From Acetobacterium malicum subsp. dehalogenans DSM 11527 (GTDB taxonomy: Bacteria; Bacillota; Clostridia; Eubacteriales; Eubacteriaceae), in the NCBI RefSeq assembly GCF_000472665.1, contig NZ_AXAC01000016.1, forward strand, positions 34,580-98,579: a stretch of DNA of 64,000 nt, given 5' to 3'. The notes beneath the pieces were generated by a model. It saw only the letters and a list, made by a program, of their open reading frames with translations. It made no database searches and was not told where the DNA came from. The position numbers were made by a program, and so were the translations under genes. The stretch's first letter is position 1. Every line of letters begins with the position of its first letter. Shown one piece after another: positions 38,027-46,642 of the stretch.

Positions 38027-39730
38027 TTGAGTATTATCAATTTTTCAAAAAATAAATGCCGTAATTGCTATAAGTGTATCCGGAATTGTCCAGTGAAAGC
38101 CATTAAATTGAAGGACAAACACGCCCAGATTATTCAGTCTATGTGTATTGGCTGTGGGGTCTGTATTGCAACCTGTCCCCATAATGCCAAAGAAATACAT
38201 AGTGATGTCAATACCATTAAGGAATGGCTGAAAACGGAGCAAGTGGTGTTAAGTTTGTCAGCAGTATTCCCGACAGCTTATTATCTGGAGCATCCCCGAC
38301 AATATTTGGGGATTCTTCGTGAACTGGGTTTTACGATTATTGAGGAAACCTCCATCGGTGCTGAGGTGGTGGCCAAAGCCTACGCCGATGAATATCGCAG
38401 TGATAAGAAGTTTATTATTTCGTCATCCTGCGCTGCCATTAAAAATCTGATTGAAATCTATTATCCTCAGTATCTTTCGTCTCTGAGCCGCCAGGTTTCG
38501 CCGATGATTGCCCATGGTAAGATGCTTCGGGAAAAATATCCGGATGCCAAAATCGTTTACGCAGGCTCCTGCCTGGCTAAAAAAATGGAAGTTCATGATA
38601 AAGATGTCCGTGGTATCATCGATGGGGTGTTAACCTTTGATGAAATTGATTCCTGGATTAAAGAAGAGCACATCATTCCCAGTAAAATGCCGATGGAAGA
38701 ATTTAATGCCATTGGTACCAACACTGGACGGCTCTATCCGATTACGGGTGGTCTGGCTAAAAACAGTGTCGAGAATCTGGACGGCAGCCGGAAAATTCTG
38801 CGGATCGACGGAGTTAAGGATTGCATGGAGTTTTTGGATGAAATCCACCAGCTGGACAAGAAATACTGGATTGAAATGAATGCCTGCGAAGAGGGCTGTG
38901 TTAATGGACCGGGTAATATTCACAGCCCGTTGTCAAAATATGAAAAGGTAGAAATGCTGCAGACCTATATTGATCTGAACAGTAAAAAGGAGCCCTCCGC
39001 TGATATTACCCAGATGGATACGAAGCGCTCTTTCCACAAGCGGCCGGTTCATCATCTGGGCGAAGTGCCCGAGGAAGAACTGGAAAAAATCTTAAACCAG
39101 ATGTCCAAGTTTACTGAACGGGATGAGCTCAATTGCGGTACCTGCGGCTATGAAACATGCCGGGATAAAGCGAGAGCTGTATATTGGAATATGGCGGAAA
39201 TGGATATGTGCCTGCCGCTGATTACCAGCAAAACCGAAGCCATCTCCAATCTGATTATTACCACGACCCCCAATGCCATTGCGGTGCTCGATAAAAAATT
39301 CCGGATCATCGAGTTTAATGCTGCCGCCGAACGCCTCTTTAATATGAAAAAAGAAGATGTGATGCGTTATAATTTTGTCGATGCCCTGGATTATAACCCC
39401 TTCCGAAAACTGGATCATGACCGCGGGAATACCTATACCGGAAAAGGTCATTATGAAAAAGAAAACCGTACGTTTATGGAAATCTTAACCTATATTCCAG
39501 AACAGGAACTGTATATGGGGATCTTTATTGATATCACCCGGCAGGAAAAACAGGAGCAGGACATGCTGAATATCCAGGAAGAAACCCTGAAAATGGCCCA
39601 ACGGGTTATTGATAAGCAAATGCGGGTTGCCCATGAAATCGCCGGCTTACTGGGTGAAACTACGGCTGAAACCAAGGTGACGCTGACCAAGCTTCAGAAA
39701 GTCGTGACCAGTCGGGAGGTTGAGCTTTAA
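38027..39730 (+). CDS. Sensory-type [FeFe]-hydrogenase-like protein with PAS domain (TTG start)
   Basis: A 567-residue soluble protein. Order of parts: two 4Fe-4S motifs (Cys 11/14/17/21 and 40/43/46/50), an H-cluster domain (about 70-330), a further Fe-S motif NCGTCGYETC (about 370), a PAS domain (about 400-505) and a helical C terminus. The H-cluster ligands are kept: C135 in SSSC, C182 in GSCLAKK, and C287/C291 in NACEEGC. The usual proton-relay cysteine before C135 is serine (S134). This fits the sensory HydS-like group rather than a catalytic hydrogenase. The TTG start follows GGGGGGA. Its stop overlaps the phosphatase ATG (TAATG). It probably senses hydrogen or redox state and signals through the phosphatase. 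Confidence 0.85.
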   Translation: MSIINFSKNKCRNCYKCIRNCPVKAIKLKDKHAQIIQSMCIGCGVCIATCPHNAKEIHSDVNTIKEWLKTEQVVLSLSAVFPTAYYLEHPRQYLGILRELGFTIIEETSIGAEVVAKAYADEYRSDKKFIISSSCAAIKNLIEIYYPQYLSSLSRQVSPMIAHGKMLREKYPDAKIVYAGSCLAKKMEVHDKDVRGIIDGVLTFDEIDSWIKEEHIIPSKMPMEEFNAIGTNTGRLYPITGGLAKNSVENLDGSRKILRIDGVKDCMEFLDEIHQLDKKYWIEMNACEEGCVNGPGNIHSPLSKYEKVEMLQTYIDLNSKKEPSADITQMDTKRSFHKRPVHHLGEVPEEELEKILNQMSKFTERDELNCGTCGYETCRDKARAVYWNMAEMDMCLPLITSKTEAISNLIITTTPNAIAVLDKKFRIIEFNAAAERLFNMKKEDVMRYNFVDALDYNPFRKLDHDRGNTYTGKGHYEKENRTFMEILTYIPEQELYMGIFIDITRQEKQEQDMLNIQEETLKMAQRVIDKQMRVAHEIAGLLGETTAETKVTLTKLQKVVTSREVEL

Positions 39731-40893
39731 TGCCTTTATTTATGGATATCGCCAGCGATAGCGTCAACAAGGTTCATGAAGAGCTTTGTGGCGATAACGT
39801 GGAAGTGCGAATTAATGATGAAAGCGTCATTGTAGTGCTGGCTGACGGCATGGGTAGTGGGGTCAAAGCCAATATTCTGGCAACCCTGACCTCCACCATT
39901 GCGGCCACCATGCTGGAAGAAAAAATGGGGATCATGGATGTGCTGGAAACCCTGGAAGCGACCCTGCCAAAATGCAGTGTCCGCCATATGGCCTACTCCA
40001 CCTTTACCATTGTTCAGGTGTTCAGGAACCGGATGGCCTATATTCTGGAATTTGATAATCCGCCGCTGGTGTTTATCCGGGATGGTGAGATTATTGAATT
40101 GGAGCGGAAGGAAATCGAATTTCAGGGGAAATCGGTTTATGAGACCACCAAGGAAATCGAAAAAGGCGACATCATGGCTTTTTTCAGTGACGGCGTAATA
40201 CATGCCGGGATTGGCCATTTGTTAAATTTTGGCTGGCAATGGGAAGAGGCAGCGGATTACATTTTGGCCCGATCCTACGAAAATAAAAAGGCCAAGGATA
40301 TTTCGATGGCGCTGGTGGACACCTGTTATAACCTCTATGGCGAAGAACCCGGAGATGATACCACCGTTGCCGTGATCAAGGTGGAAGAACGAAAATATGT
40401 CACCATCTTTTCCGGACCACCACTGGATCAGGAAAAGGATGCCGAAATTAAACGGCTGCTGGAACGGGCCCGGGGCAAGAAAATTGTTTGCGGCGGGACG
40501 GCGGCCAATATTGTCGCTCGGGAATTTGGAGAAGAAGTTAAGGTTGATTTTTCCACCATGTCGGATCGGGTGCCGCCGATTGCCACCATCAAAGGGATCG
40601 ACCTGGTGACCGAAGGGGTTCTGACCCTTCAGGAAACCCTGCGGATTTGTGACGACTATATGAATAATCGCTGTGGCCGGGAAATCTTTCAGGAAAAAAA
40701 CGGCGCCGCGATGCTGGCCAATATTTTGATGAATGAATGCACCACCATTGATCTGATCATGGGGAATTCCATTAATCCCGCCCATCAGAACCCAGACTTT
40801 CCCGAGGAACTGACAACCAAGTGGCGGGTGACTCAGAAACTCATCGATATGCTGCGCAGTATCAATAAAGAAGTTAACATCATCTATGTTTGA
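39730..40893 (+). CDS. SpoIIE-type PP2C serine/threonine phosphatase
   Basis: A 387-residue protein. The N-terminal 215 or so residues are a PP2C/SpoIIE domain with metal motifs VLADGMGSG, FFSDGVIHAG and GDDTTVAVIKV; the remaining 170 residues form a C-terminal domain I do not recognise. Such phosphatases act on anti-sigma factor antagonists or similar switches. The one-base overlap with the hydrogenase-sensor gene ties it to that sensor, as reported for sensory hydrogenase operons in other clostridia. Confidence 0.87.
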   Translation: MPLFMDIASDSVNKVHEELCGDNVEVRINDESVIVVLADGMGSGVKANILATLTSTIAATMLEEKMGIMDVLETLEATLPKCSVRHMAYSTFTIVQVFRNRMAYILEFDNPPLVFIRDGEIIELERKEIEFQGKSVYETTKEIEKGDIMAFFSDGVIHAGIGHLLNFGWQWEEAADYILARSYENKKAKDISMALVDTCYNLYGEEPGDDTTVAVIKVEERKYVTIFSGPPLDQEKDAEIKRLLERARGKKIVCGGTAANIVAREFGEEVKVDFSTMSDRVPPIATIKGIDLVTEGVLTLQETLRICDDYMNNRCGREIFQEKNGAAMLANILMNECTTIDLIMGNSINPAHQNPDFPEELTTKWRVTQKLIDMLRSINKEVNIIYV

Positions 40894-40946
40894 TTTAAAC
40901 ACGATAAGTTAATGACAATAATTCAAATAAGCGATTCAAGCAAAAA

Positions 40947-40988
40947 AGAGAAGCGGAACACCCCGGTGAGGGTGCTCCGCTTCTAAAT
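40947..40988 (+). terminator. Terminator after the phosphatase gene
   Basis: AGAAGCGGAACACC / GGGTGCTCCGCTTCT, a 14-bp stem with a CCGGTGA loop. The T-run is short, but upstream A's make it work in both directions. Confidence 0.8.
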
Positions 40989-41075
40989 AATATGCTTTGA
41001 GGAGAAAAGCTATATAACTTATTTACCCCAATTTTTTAAATTAACACAAATAAATAAAAAAAATATTTTTTTTAT

Positions 41076-42413
41076 TTATTTGTGATTTTTTGCTAAGACG
41101 CTAAAATGGTAGTAGGCATATCCGGCGCCAAAAACAACGGCGCAGATTGCAAAGTAAAGTCCAAACAAGGGATTCTGAATTCCGCCGGAGAAAATAATCA
41201 GCGAACCGAGAGAAGCCAGAATCGGACAGATCAGACCTCTGAAGACGCTTTTGATTTCCTTCTTTTTCCATAAGACGAAGACCTTGTAATATAGACCCAG
41301 ATACAGCAGATAACTGGTCACAATGGCGATTTCGGAAATATCGGAATTAGGGAACAGGGTGTATTTCTGGGAAAAATAATGGATCGTTAACCAGAAACTG
41401 ACAATTAACAGTGCCAAAACCGCTGAATTGACCGGAAAATCAAATCGCGACGAGATCGTCGTCATAGCCCCGGATTTGGGGATCATCTGATCCAGTCCTA
41501 AAGCATAGGGCATCCGGATCATCGCCATTACCAGGCCATTCAGGGTCCCCAGCACCGAGATAAAAACAAACAGCATCAGTATTTTCGCGCCGCTGGGACC
41601 AAAAATCATATTGGCCGCAAAATCAAGATGGGCATCGCCGGTGTTCATAATTTCGGTGGGACCGACCAGATTGGAAATACCCACAAAATAAATGATGTAG
41701 AGAACCAGAATAATCAGTGGACTGATGACCAGTGCCAGCGGCAGATTCCGTTTACTGTTTTTAATCTCATAGGCCACCGAAGTGGAAATGATCCAGCCGT
41801 CAAATGAAAAGGCGATCGGTGCAATGGCAGCAATCCAGCCGGTTGAACCGATTTCGGAAACCGCTGCGCTGGTAAAATGTTCTCCGGTACCGCCGAATAT
41901 CAGGCCGGCAAAACCGATGATCACCAGCGGAATCAGTTTGATGACCATCGCGGCACTCTGGAAATGACCGCCGATTTTGGCTGAAAAAATATTGGTGGCA
42001 TAAAGTACCAGAAAACAGCCGATCCCCGCCAGGATCTGAATTTCCAGCGTTTGGTCCACATTAAAGAGGATACAGAAGTAGATGCCGGAAACCCAGGCCA
42101 AGATGGCGGTGATGGTGGGTAAATAAATAAAAGTCTGAAACCAGCCATAGGCCGAACCCATGCTGGGGCTGATAAATTCTTTGGCATAAGAAAGCACGCC
42201 ACCAGGCCGATCGGTCCGGGCGGCCAGTTCGGCAATGGTTAAACAGCCAAAGACAATACTGATCGCCGCGATGACAAAGACCAGAATTCCTAAAACAACG
42301 CTACCACCAGTGGCGACAAGAATATTATCGCTTTTGAAAAAAATACCAGAACCGATAACGACGCCAACAATTAGAGCGATGGCGGTAAATAAGTTGTATC
42401 GTGACTGTTGCAT
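41076..42413 (-). CDS. APC-family amino acid permease
   Basis: A 445-residue membrane protein with about twelve helices. IVGVVIGSGIFFKSDNIL is the typical first-helix motif of the amino acid/polyamine/organocation superfamily; the overall pattern is closest to LAT/SteT-type exchangers. The ATG at 42413 is set by CTGGAGG 5 nt upstream; the longer frame has no ribosome site. The substrate is unknown. Confidence 0.87.
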   Translation of the reverse strand: MQQSRYNLFTAIALIVGVVIGSGIFFKSDNILVATGGSVVLGILVFVIAAISIVFGCLTIAELAARTDRPGGVLSYAKEFISPSMGSAYGWFQTFIYLPTITAILAWVSGIYFCILFNVDQTLEIQILAGIGCFLVLYATNIFSAKIGGHFQSAAMVIKLIPLVIIGFAGLIFGGTGEHFTSAAVSEIGSTGWIAAIAPIAFSFDGWIISTSVAYEIKNSKRNLPLALVISPLIILVLYIIYFVGISNLVGPTEIMNTGDAHLDFAANMIFGPSGAKILMLFVFISVLGTLNGLVMAMIRMPYALGLDQMIPKSGAMTTISSRFDFPVNSAVLALLIVSFWLTIHYFSQKYTLFPNSDISEIAIVTSYLLYLGLYYKVFVLWKKKEIKSVFRGLICPILASLGSLIIFSGGIQNPLFGLYFAICAVVFGAGYAYYHFSVLAKNHK

Positions 42414-42499
42414 GGCAACCTCCAGGGTTTGGATTTCCGGCAATTAAGCAAAAGACTTGGTGTGAATTCTTTTAAATTGCCTGAAAATAATATTGGGAT

Positions 42500-43129
42500 T
42501 TATTTGGTACCAAAAAGTCGGTCGCCGGCATCGCCTAAACCAGGCACAATGTAAGCGTGGTCGTTTAAGTGATCATCAATGGCAGCACAAAAAATGGGAA
42601 TTTCGGGATAAGCGGTGGTAACGGCTTTAATACCCTCCGGGCAGGCCAGAATATGAACCACCTTGATATTGGGGCAATGGGCTTCTTTTAAAAGGCGAAT
42701 GGTATGAATTACCGAAACCCCGGTAGCGAGCATCGGATCGACAATAATGGCTTCTCTTTCGGCAATGTCAGAAGGTAACTTTTTGTAATATTCGACAGCC
42801 TGAAGGGTTTCGGGGTCTCGGTACAAGCCGATGTGGCCAATTTTGGCCTTGGGGATAATATTGGTAAAACCTTCCACCATTCCTAAACCTGCCCGCAGAA
42901 TAGGGACAATAACGACATCTTTTTCGGCCAGAACTTTTTGTGTGGTTTTGCAGATGGGGGTCTCAATGTCAATTTCTTTAAGCGGAAAATGTTTGGTAAC
43001 TTCCCAGGCCATCAGACTGGACAGTTCCTTTACCAGTTCTCTAAACTCCCGGGAAGGGGTTTCCATCTTACGAAGGTGGGTTAATTTGTGCATGACAAGT
43101 GGGTGATCCACTATTGTTACATTTTGCAT
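42500..43129 (-). CDS. upp: Uracil phosphoribosyltransferase
   Basis: A 209-residue salvage enzyme making UMP from uracil and PRPP. The PRPP loop is VDPMLATGVSVIHT, and the C-terminal uracil-binding segment PGLGDAGDRLFGT is intact. AAGGAG precedes the ATG. It is a single gene. Confidence 0.96.
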   Translation of the reverse strand: MQNVTIVDHPLVMHKLTHLRKMETPSREFRELVKELSSLMAWEVTKHFPLKEIDIETPICKTTQKVLAEKDVVIVPILRAGLGMVEGFTNIIPKAKIGHIGLYRDPETLQAVEYYKKLPSDIAEREAIIVDPMLATGVSVIHTIRLLKEAHCPNIKVVHILACPEGIKAVTTAYPEIPIFCAAIDDHLNDHAYIVPGLGDAGDRLFGTK

Positions 43130-43209
43130 GGTAATCTCCTTTTATTGTTTATTAGATTAATAATACGATAATTGAGTGAATAATTCTACAATTATTTAAG
43201 AATTATTTG

Positions 43210-43237
43210 TTGACACTTGGGAAATAAGGGTTAAAAT
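43210..43237 (+). promoter_or_regulatory. Sigma-A-type promoter for the glutaredoxin gene
   Basis: TTGACA (43210-43215), a 16-bp spacer and TAAAAT (43232-43237) upstream of the glutaredoxin start at 43298. Confidence 0.6.
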
Positions 43238-43297
43238 GAAATAATACGATTAAATATAAGTGTTGAAGAAATTAAAAAAAAGGAAGGTGACCTAAAA

Positions 43298-43546
43298 ATG
43301 AAGGAAATTAAATTATATACTTGGGCCCACTGTCCATATTGCCGAGCCGCCAAACAACTTCTGGACGACAAGGGGTTAAAGTATACGGAAATTGATATCT
43401 ACAATGACGCTCAGACTCGTCGCCAACTGCAGGATCAGACAAGTCATTATACGGTGCCTTTTGTCTTTATAGGAGAGACATTTGTTGGTGGTTTTTCGGA
43501 ACTTAAAGAAATTGAGTTTAGCGGTAAACTCGACGAGTTATTATAA
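43298..43546 (+). CDS. Glutaredoxin
   Basis: An 82-residue thioredoxin-fold protein with the dithiol active site CPYC, the cis-proline segment YTVPFVFIGE and GGFSELKEIE, all standard for GrxC-type glutaredoxins. AAGGAAGGTG gives the ribosome site. The downstream YdbC-like gene is 12 bp away. Confidence 0.9.
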   Translation: MKEIKLYTWAHCPYCRAAKQLLDDKGLKYTEIDIYNDAQTRRQLQDQTSHYTVPFVFIGETFVGGFSELKEIEFSGKLDELL

Positions 43547-43558
43547 GGTGAGGTTAAG

Positions 43559-43780
43559 ATGGCAGCAATAACATTTAAGGTGGTAGAAGAAATCGGTGTT
43601 CTCAGCGAATTACCCAGTGGATGGCAGAAAGAACTGAATCTGGTGAGCTGGAATGAACGGGATCCTAAGTATGATATTCGGGATTGGAATGTTGACCATG
43701 AAAAAATGCGTAAAGGCATCACATTGACCGTTGATGAGTTGGTTCAATTGCGTGATATTCTTAACGGGATGGAACTTTAG
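43559..43780 (+). CDS. YdbC/PC4-family single-stranded DNA-binding protein
   Basis: A 73-residue protein matching the Lactococcus YdbC family, a bacterial relative of transcription coactivator PC4. Visible are GWQKELNLVSWN, KYDIRDWNVDHEKM and GITLTVDEL. These proteins bind single-stranded DNA or RNA. It is likely in an operon with glutaredoxin. A shortened repeat copy follows 40 bp after the stop. Confidence 0.87.
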   Translation: MAAITFKVVEEIGVLSELPSGWQKELNLVSWNERDPKYDIRDWNVDHEKMRKGITLTVDELVQLRDILNGMEL

Positions 43781-43819
43781 AAAAAAGATGCAGTAAAACC
43801 TGGTATGAGGAATACTACC

Positions 43820-43886
43820 GTACCGACCAATTGTTAATCTGTTGTCCGCTCCGATGCGTACAACATGATGTAACAATTGTCGGTAC
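43820..43886 (-). repeat. 98-bp palindromic repeat, copy 5 (67-bp internally deleted form)
   Basis: Inverted orientation. Outer arms are as in the other copies, but the centre is missing: GTTGTCCGCTCCGATGCG joins the arms directly. The deletion is symmetrical about the hairpin tip, so the element still folds. It is followed by GGGTTGTC, the same flank as copy 4. Confidence 0.88.
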
Positions 43887-43910
43887 TGGGTTGTCTGTTA
43901 ATCTGAACAC

Positions 43911-43948
43911 AAAGCGTATCTCTCCTTTTGGTGAGATACGCTTTTTTG
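43911..43948 (+). terminator. Terminator after the glutaredoxin/YdbC-like operon
   Basis: AAAGCGTATCTC / GAGATACGCTTT with loop TCCTTTTGGT, followed by a T-run. It also could serve the minus-strand mog gene. Confidence 0.8.
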
Positions 43949-44031
43949 CGTGAAGGCAACGAGCCAATCGCGAGCTTGCTTGTAGTTGGCGACCGCCCAC
44001 GAACCAAAGATGGAGCAGAACGGAATCGTGG

Positions 44032-44535
44032 TTATTTAATGGGTTCGGCGCAATTGGCGGAACCGCTGCTCAGGAGCATGTCGAGACCGTGGTCCAGGGC
44101 TGGTAGAATAGCTTCGAGGTTTTCCTTGACCGCTTTGGGGCTACCGGGGAGGTTGATGATCAGGGTTTGCTTGCGGATGCCGGCGGCACTGCGGCTGAGC
44201 ATCGCTTTGGGAGTGATCTGCAGGCTGTGGTAACGCATTGCTTCGGGGATACCCGGGGTCATTCGGTCACAAACGGCAATGGTGGCCTCCGGGGTCCAGT
44301 CCCGCCCGGAAAAGCCGGTGCCGCCGGTGGTTAGAATCAGATCCAGCTGGTCGTCGTCAGCCCAGGTCATCAGGGCGTTTTTAATGGTGTCCAGATCATC
44401 CGGCAGGATAATCGTTTTGACTACCTCATAAAGTTTGGTTACGGCCAGCATCGTCGCGATCATCGGACCGCTCTTGTCTTCCCGTTGGCCCTTTGAGCCC
44501 AGATCGCTTAAGGTCATTATTCCAGTTCGATACAT
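44032..44535 (-). CDS. MogA/MoaB-type molybdenum cofactor protein
   Basis: A 167-residue protein that would adenylylate molybdopterin before metal insertion. Motifs are ILTTGGTGFSGRD and LPGSPKAVKENL, both typical of the MoCF_biosynth fold. GGAGGAA precedes the ATG. It lies 9 bp after moeB and is transcribed away from the moe/moa operon. Confidence 0.9.
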   Translation of the reverse strand: MYRTGIMTLSDLGSKGQREDKSGPMIATMLAVTKLYEVVKTIILPDDLDTIKNALMTWADDDQLDLILTTGGTGFSGRDWTPEATIAVCDRMTPGIPEAMRYHSLQITPKAMLSRSAAGIRKQTLIINLPGSPKAVKENLEAILPALDHGLDMLLSSGSANCAEPIK

Positions 44536-44544
44536 GATTTCCTC

Positions 44545-45219
44545 CTAAATATTAAATGTAAAAAAATCGTTGGCTAGTAAATCGATATATAAAAGTTTGT
44601 TCCGCAAGATGTCTTCTTTGCCGGTAAGGACTTTTAAGGCTTCGGAAACTTGCAGCGAAGCAGCCAGGGCCGGGGTAAAGGATGGGTTACCCAGAGCCTT
44701 GGAATCGTACTCTTTTTCGCCGGCATAGAGACGGGACAGGGTATCGTCTTCCGGAAAAACGGTGGTGACCTGGGCAAACCAGCCGCCGATCGCGCCGTGG
44801 ATCAGAGGAATGTCTTTTTCCTTACACAGAGACTGCAAGGTGAGCCGGGCAGGCACATTATCCAAGGCATCCACCACCAGATCAGCCTCACCAATCAGGG
44901 CAGACCCGTTTTCATCGTCCAGAAAATCGTGATAATAGGTCGTCGTCACTTCTTTATTAATCAACTTAACCCGGGCTGCCGCAGCCTTGGCCTTGGGGGT
45001 GCCGAGATTTTTTTCGGTGGAAAAAATCTGCCGATTCTGGTTGGAATCCTCAAAAACATCGCCGTCAATCAAAATCAGAGCGCCAATCCCGACTCGGGCC
45101 AGCATTTCGATTATATAGCCACCCAAACCGCCGCAGCCGACTACGCAAACCGTGGCATGTTGGATGCGTTCAAATTCTTCCTCGGAAAAAGCCGGAAAAT
45201 TCCGTTCATAACGTGACAT
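44545..45219 (-). CDS. HesA/MoeB/ThiF family E1-like adenylyltransferase
   Basis: A 224-residue E1-like enzyme: nucleotide motif VVGCGGLGGYI, the DGDVFEDSNQNRQ Arg/Asn region and the metal Asp in DALDNVPAR. It would activate a MoaD- or ThiS-like sulfur carrier. The CxxC zinc pairs of full MoeB are absent, as in many short HesA-type proteins. No sulfur carrier gene (moaD) is in the window. AAGGAGGTG gives a strong ribosome site. Confidence 0.85.
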   Translation of the reverse strand: MSRYERNFPAFSEEEFERIQHATVCVVGCGGLGGYIIEMLARVGIGALILIDGDVFEDSNQNRQIFSTEKNLGTPKAKAAAARVKLINKEVTTTYYHDFLDDENGSALIGEADLVVDALDNVPARLTLQSLCKEKDIPLIHGAIGGWFAQVTTVFPEDDTLSRLYAGEKEYDSKALGNPSFTPALAASLQVSEALKVLTGKEDILRNKLLYIDLLANDFFTFNI

Positions 45220-45375
45220 CGCGCCACCTCCTTGTATCCCAAACTAACAATTAACTCCAGTATAACAATTTTTAACGAATAATTAAAGTCTTGAATTGAT
45301 ATTGTTTTTTCTGGCAATAATCGTTAGAATAGAAAGTAGATAAAAATGACAAAATTTGGTCGGTAAGGAGAAAAA

Positions 45376-46599
45376 ATGGAGTTACTGAAGGTAAAAACCA
45401 TTGATGAAATGAAAAAAATCATCAATGAAACATTTAAGGACCTAACTTTAGAGAATGAAACCATTGAGATCAGCCATGGATTGGGCCGGGTATTATCCTC
45501 GGATATCGTTTCGACCATGGATGTCCCGCATTTTGATCGCTCAGTGGTGGATGGTTATGCGGTGAAGCTAACCGACGTTCAGGGTGCGTCCAATGCCATA
45601 CCGGGCTTTTTAAGAATAACCGGAGAAGTCCAGATGGGCAAAGAAACCACCGAGAGCCTTCATCAGGGTGAAACCCTCTATGTTCCAACCGGGGGGATGG
45701 TGCCATCTGGTACCGAAGCCATGATCATGATTGAATATACCGAAAAACTGGGAACAAAAGATCTGGCGATTTATACCAATGCTGGAGCCAATGAAAATAT
45801 GATGCGGATTGGTGATGATATCAGAAACGGGGAACTGGTTTTTTCCCGGGGTCATCTGTTAAGACCTCAGGACATCGGCGTTTTATCGGCTTTGGGTTAC
45901 CAGCACATTGAGGTTTATAAACGTCCTCGACTCAGCATTATTTCCACCGGAGATGAAATCATCCGGCCAGGCGAAACGCCTAAGCCCGGAGAAGTGATTG
46001 ACATCAACACGCCGGCCTTGGCAGCGGTGGCCAAACGTTTGGGGGCTGAGGTCATCTCGACCTCCTACGCCAGAGATGACCGTGAGGAGATTCGCTCAGC
46101 TGTGGTGAAAGGGATAGAAAACGGCGATATGGTTATTCTATCCGGCGGCAGTTCGATGGGTGAAAAGGATTATACTGTCCAGGTCATTGATGGGCTGGGA
46201 CAGGTGCTGCTCCATGGTCTGGCCGTTAAACCGGGAAAACCGACGATATTGGGAACCGTTTCGCAAAAACCAGTAATCGGCTTGCCCGGTCAGCCGGCTG
46301 CGGCTATTATGGTGCTGATGATCGTGCTGCAGGAATTTATGAAGCGCTACTATGGTCAGGATGTTTTCAAATATCAGACCGTCCAGGGGATACTGATGGA
46401 AAATATCCATGCCGCGCCAGGTCGGCGGACCTTTCAGACGGTGTCCATCAGCAAAACCGAAAATGGCATCGAAGTCCGGCCAAGCCATGGTAAATCGGGG
46501 ATGATTACGCTCTTATCCTATTCCGACGGATACATTGAAATCACTGAAAACGAAGAAGGAAAAAACACCGGGGACCAGGTTGAAGTGACCCTGTTTTAG
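45376..46599 (+). CDS. moeA: Molybdopterin molybdenumtransferase, MoeA, copy 1
   Basis: A 407-residue enzyme inserting molybdate or tungstate into adenylylated molybdopterin. Motifs are FDRSVVDGYAV, PTGGMVPSGTEA, STGDEI and SGGSSMGEKDY, then GLPGQPAA. Normal length with the four MoeA domains. A second, fused MoeA gene follows 43 bp downstream; in organisms with two MoeA proteins one may be devoted to tungsten. Confidence 0.94.
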   Translation: MELLKVKTIDEMKKIINETFKDLTLENETIEISHGLGRVLSSDIVSTMDVPHFDRSVVDGYAVKLTDVQGASNAIPGFLRITGEVQMGKETTESLHQGETLYVPTGGMVPSGTEAMIMIEYTEKLGTKDLAIYTNAGANENMMRIGDDIRNGELVFSRGHLLRPQDIGVLSALGYQHIEVYKRPRLSIISTGDEIIRPGETPKPGEVIDINTPALAAVAKRLGAEVISTSYARDDREEIRSAVVKGIENGDMVILSGGSSMGEKDYTVQVIDGLGQVLLHGLAVKPGKPTILGTVSQKPVIGLPGQPAAAIMVLMIVLQEFMKRYYGQDVFKYQTVQGILMENIHAAPGRRTFQTVSISKTENGIEVRPSHGKSGMITLLSYSDGYIEITENEEGKNTGDQVEVTLF

Positions 46600-46642
46600 A
46601 AAGCTCATGGTCTAATTACTTGCATCAGAACTGGAGGGAAGA

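Noticed and set aside
38027..39730. A catalytic, energy-conserving hydrogenase
   Set aside because: The proton-relay cysteine is replaced, a PAS domain is present and the gene is coupled to a phosphatase, all of which fit a sensor better.
43965..44010. A possible further GTAGGGG-type repeat (GACCGCCCACGAACC)
   Set aside because: Only a short half matches and the GTAGGGG core is absent.
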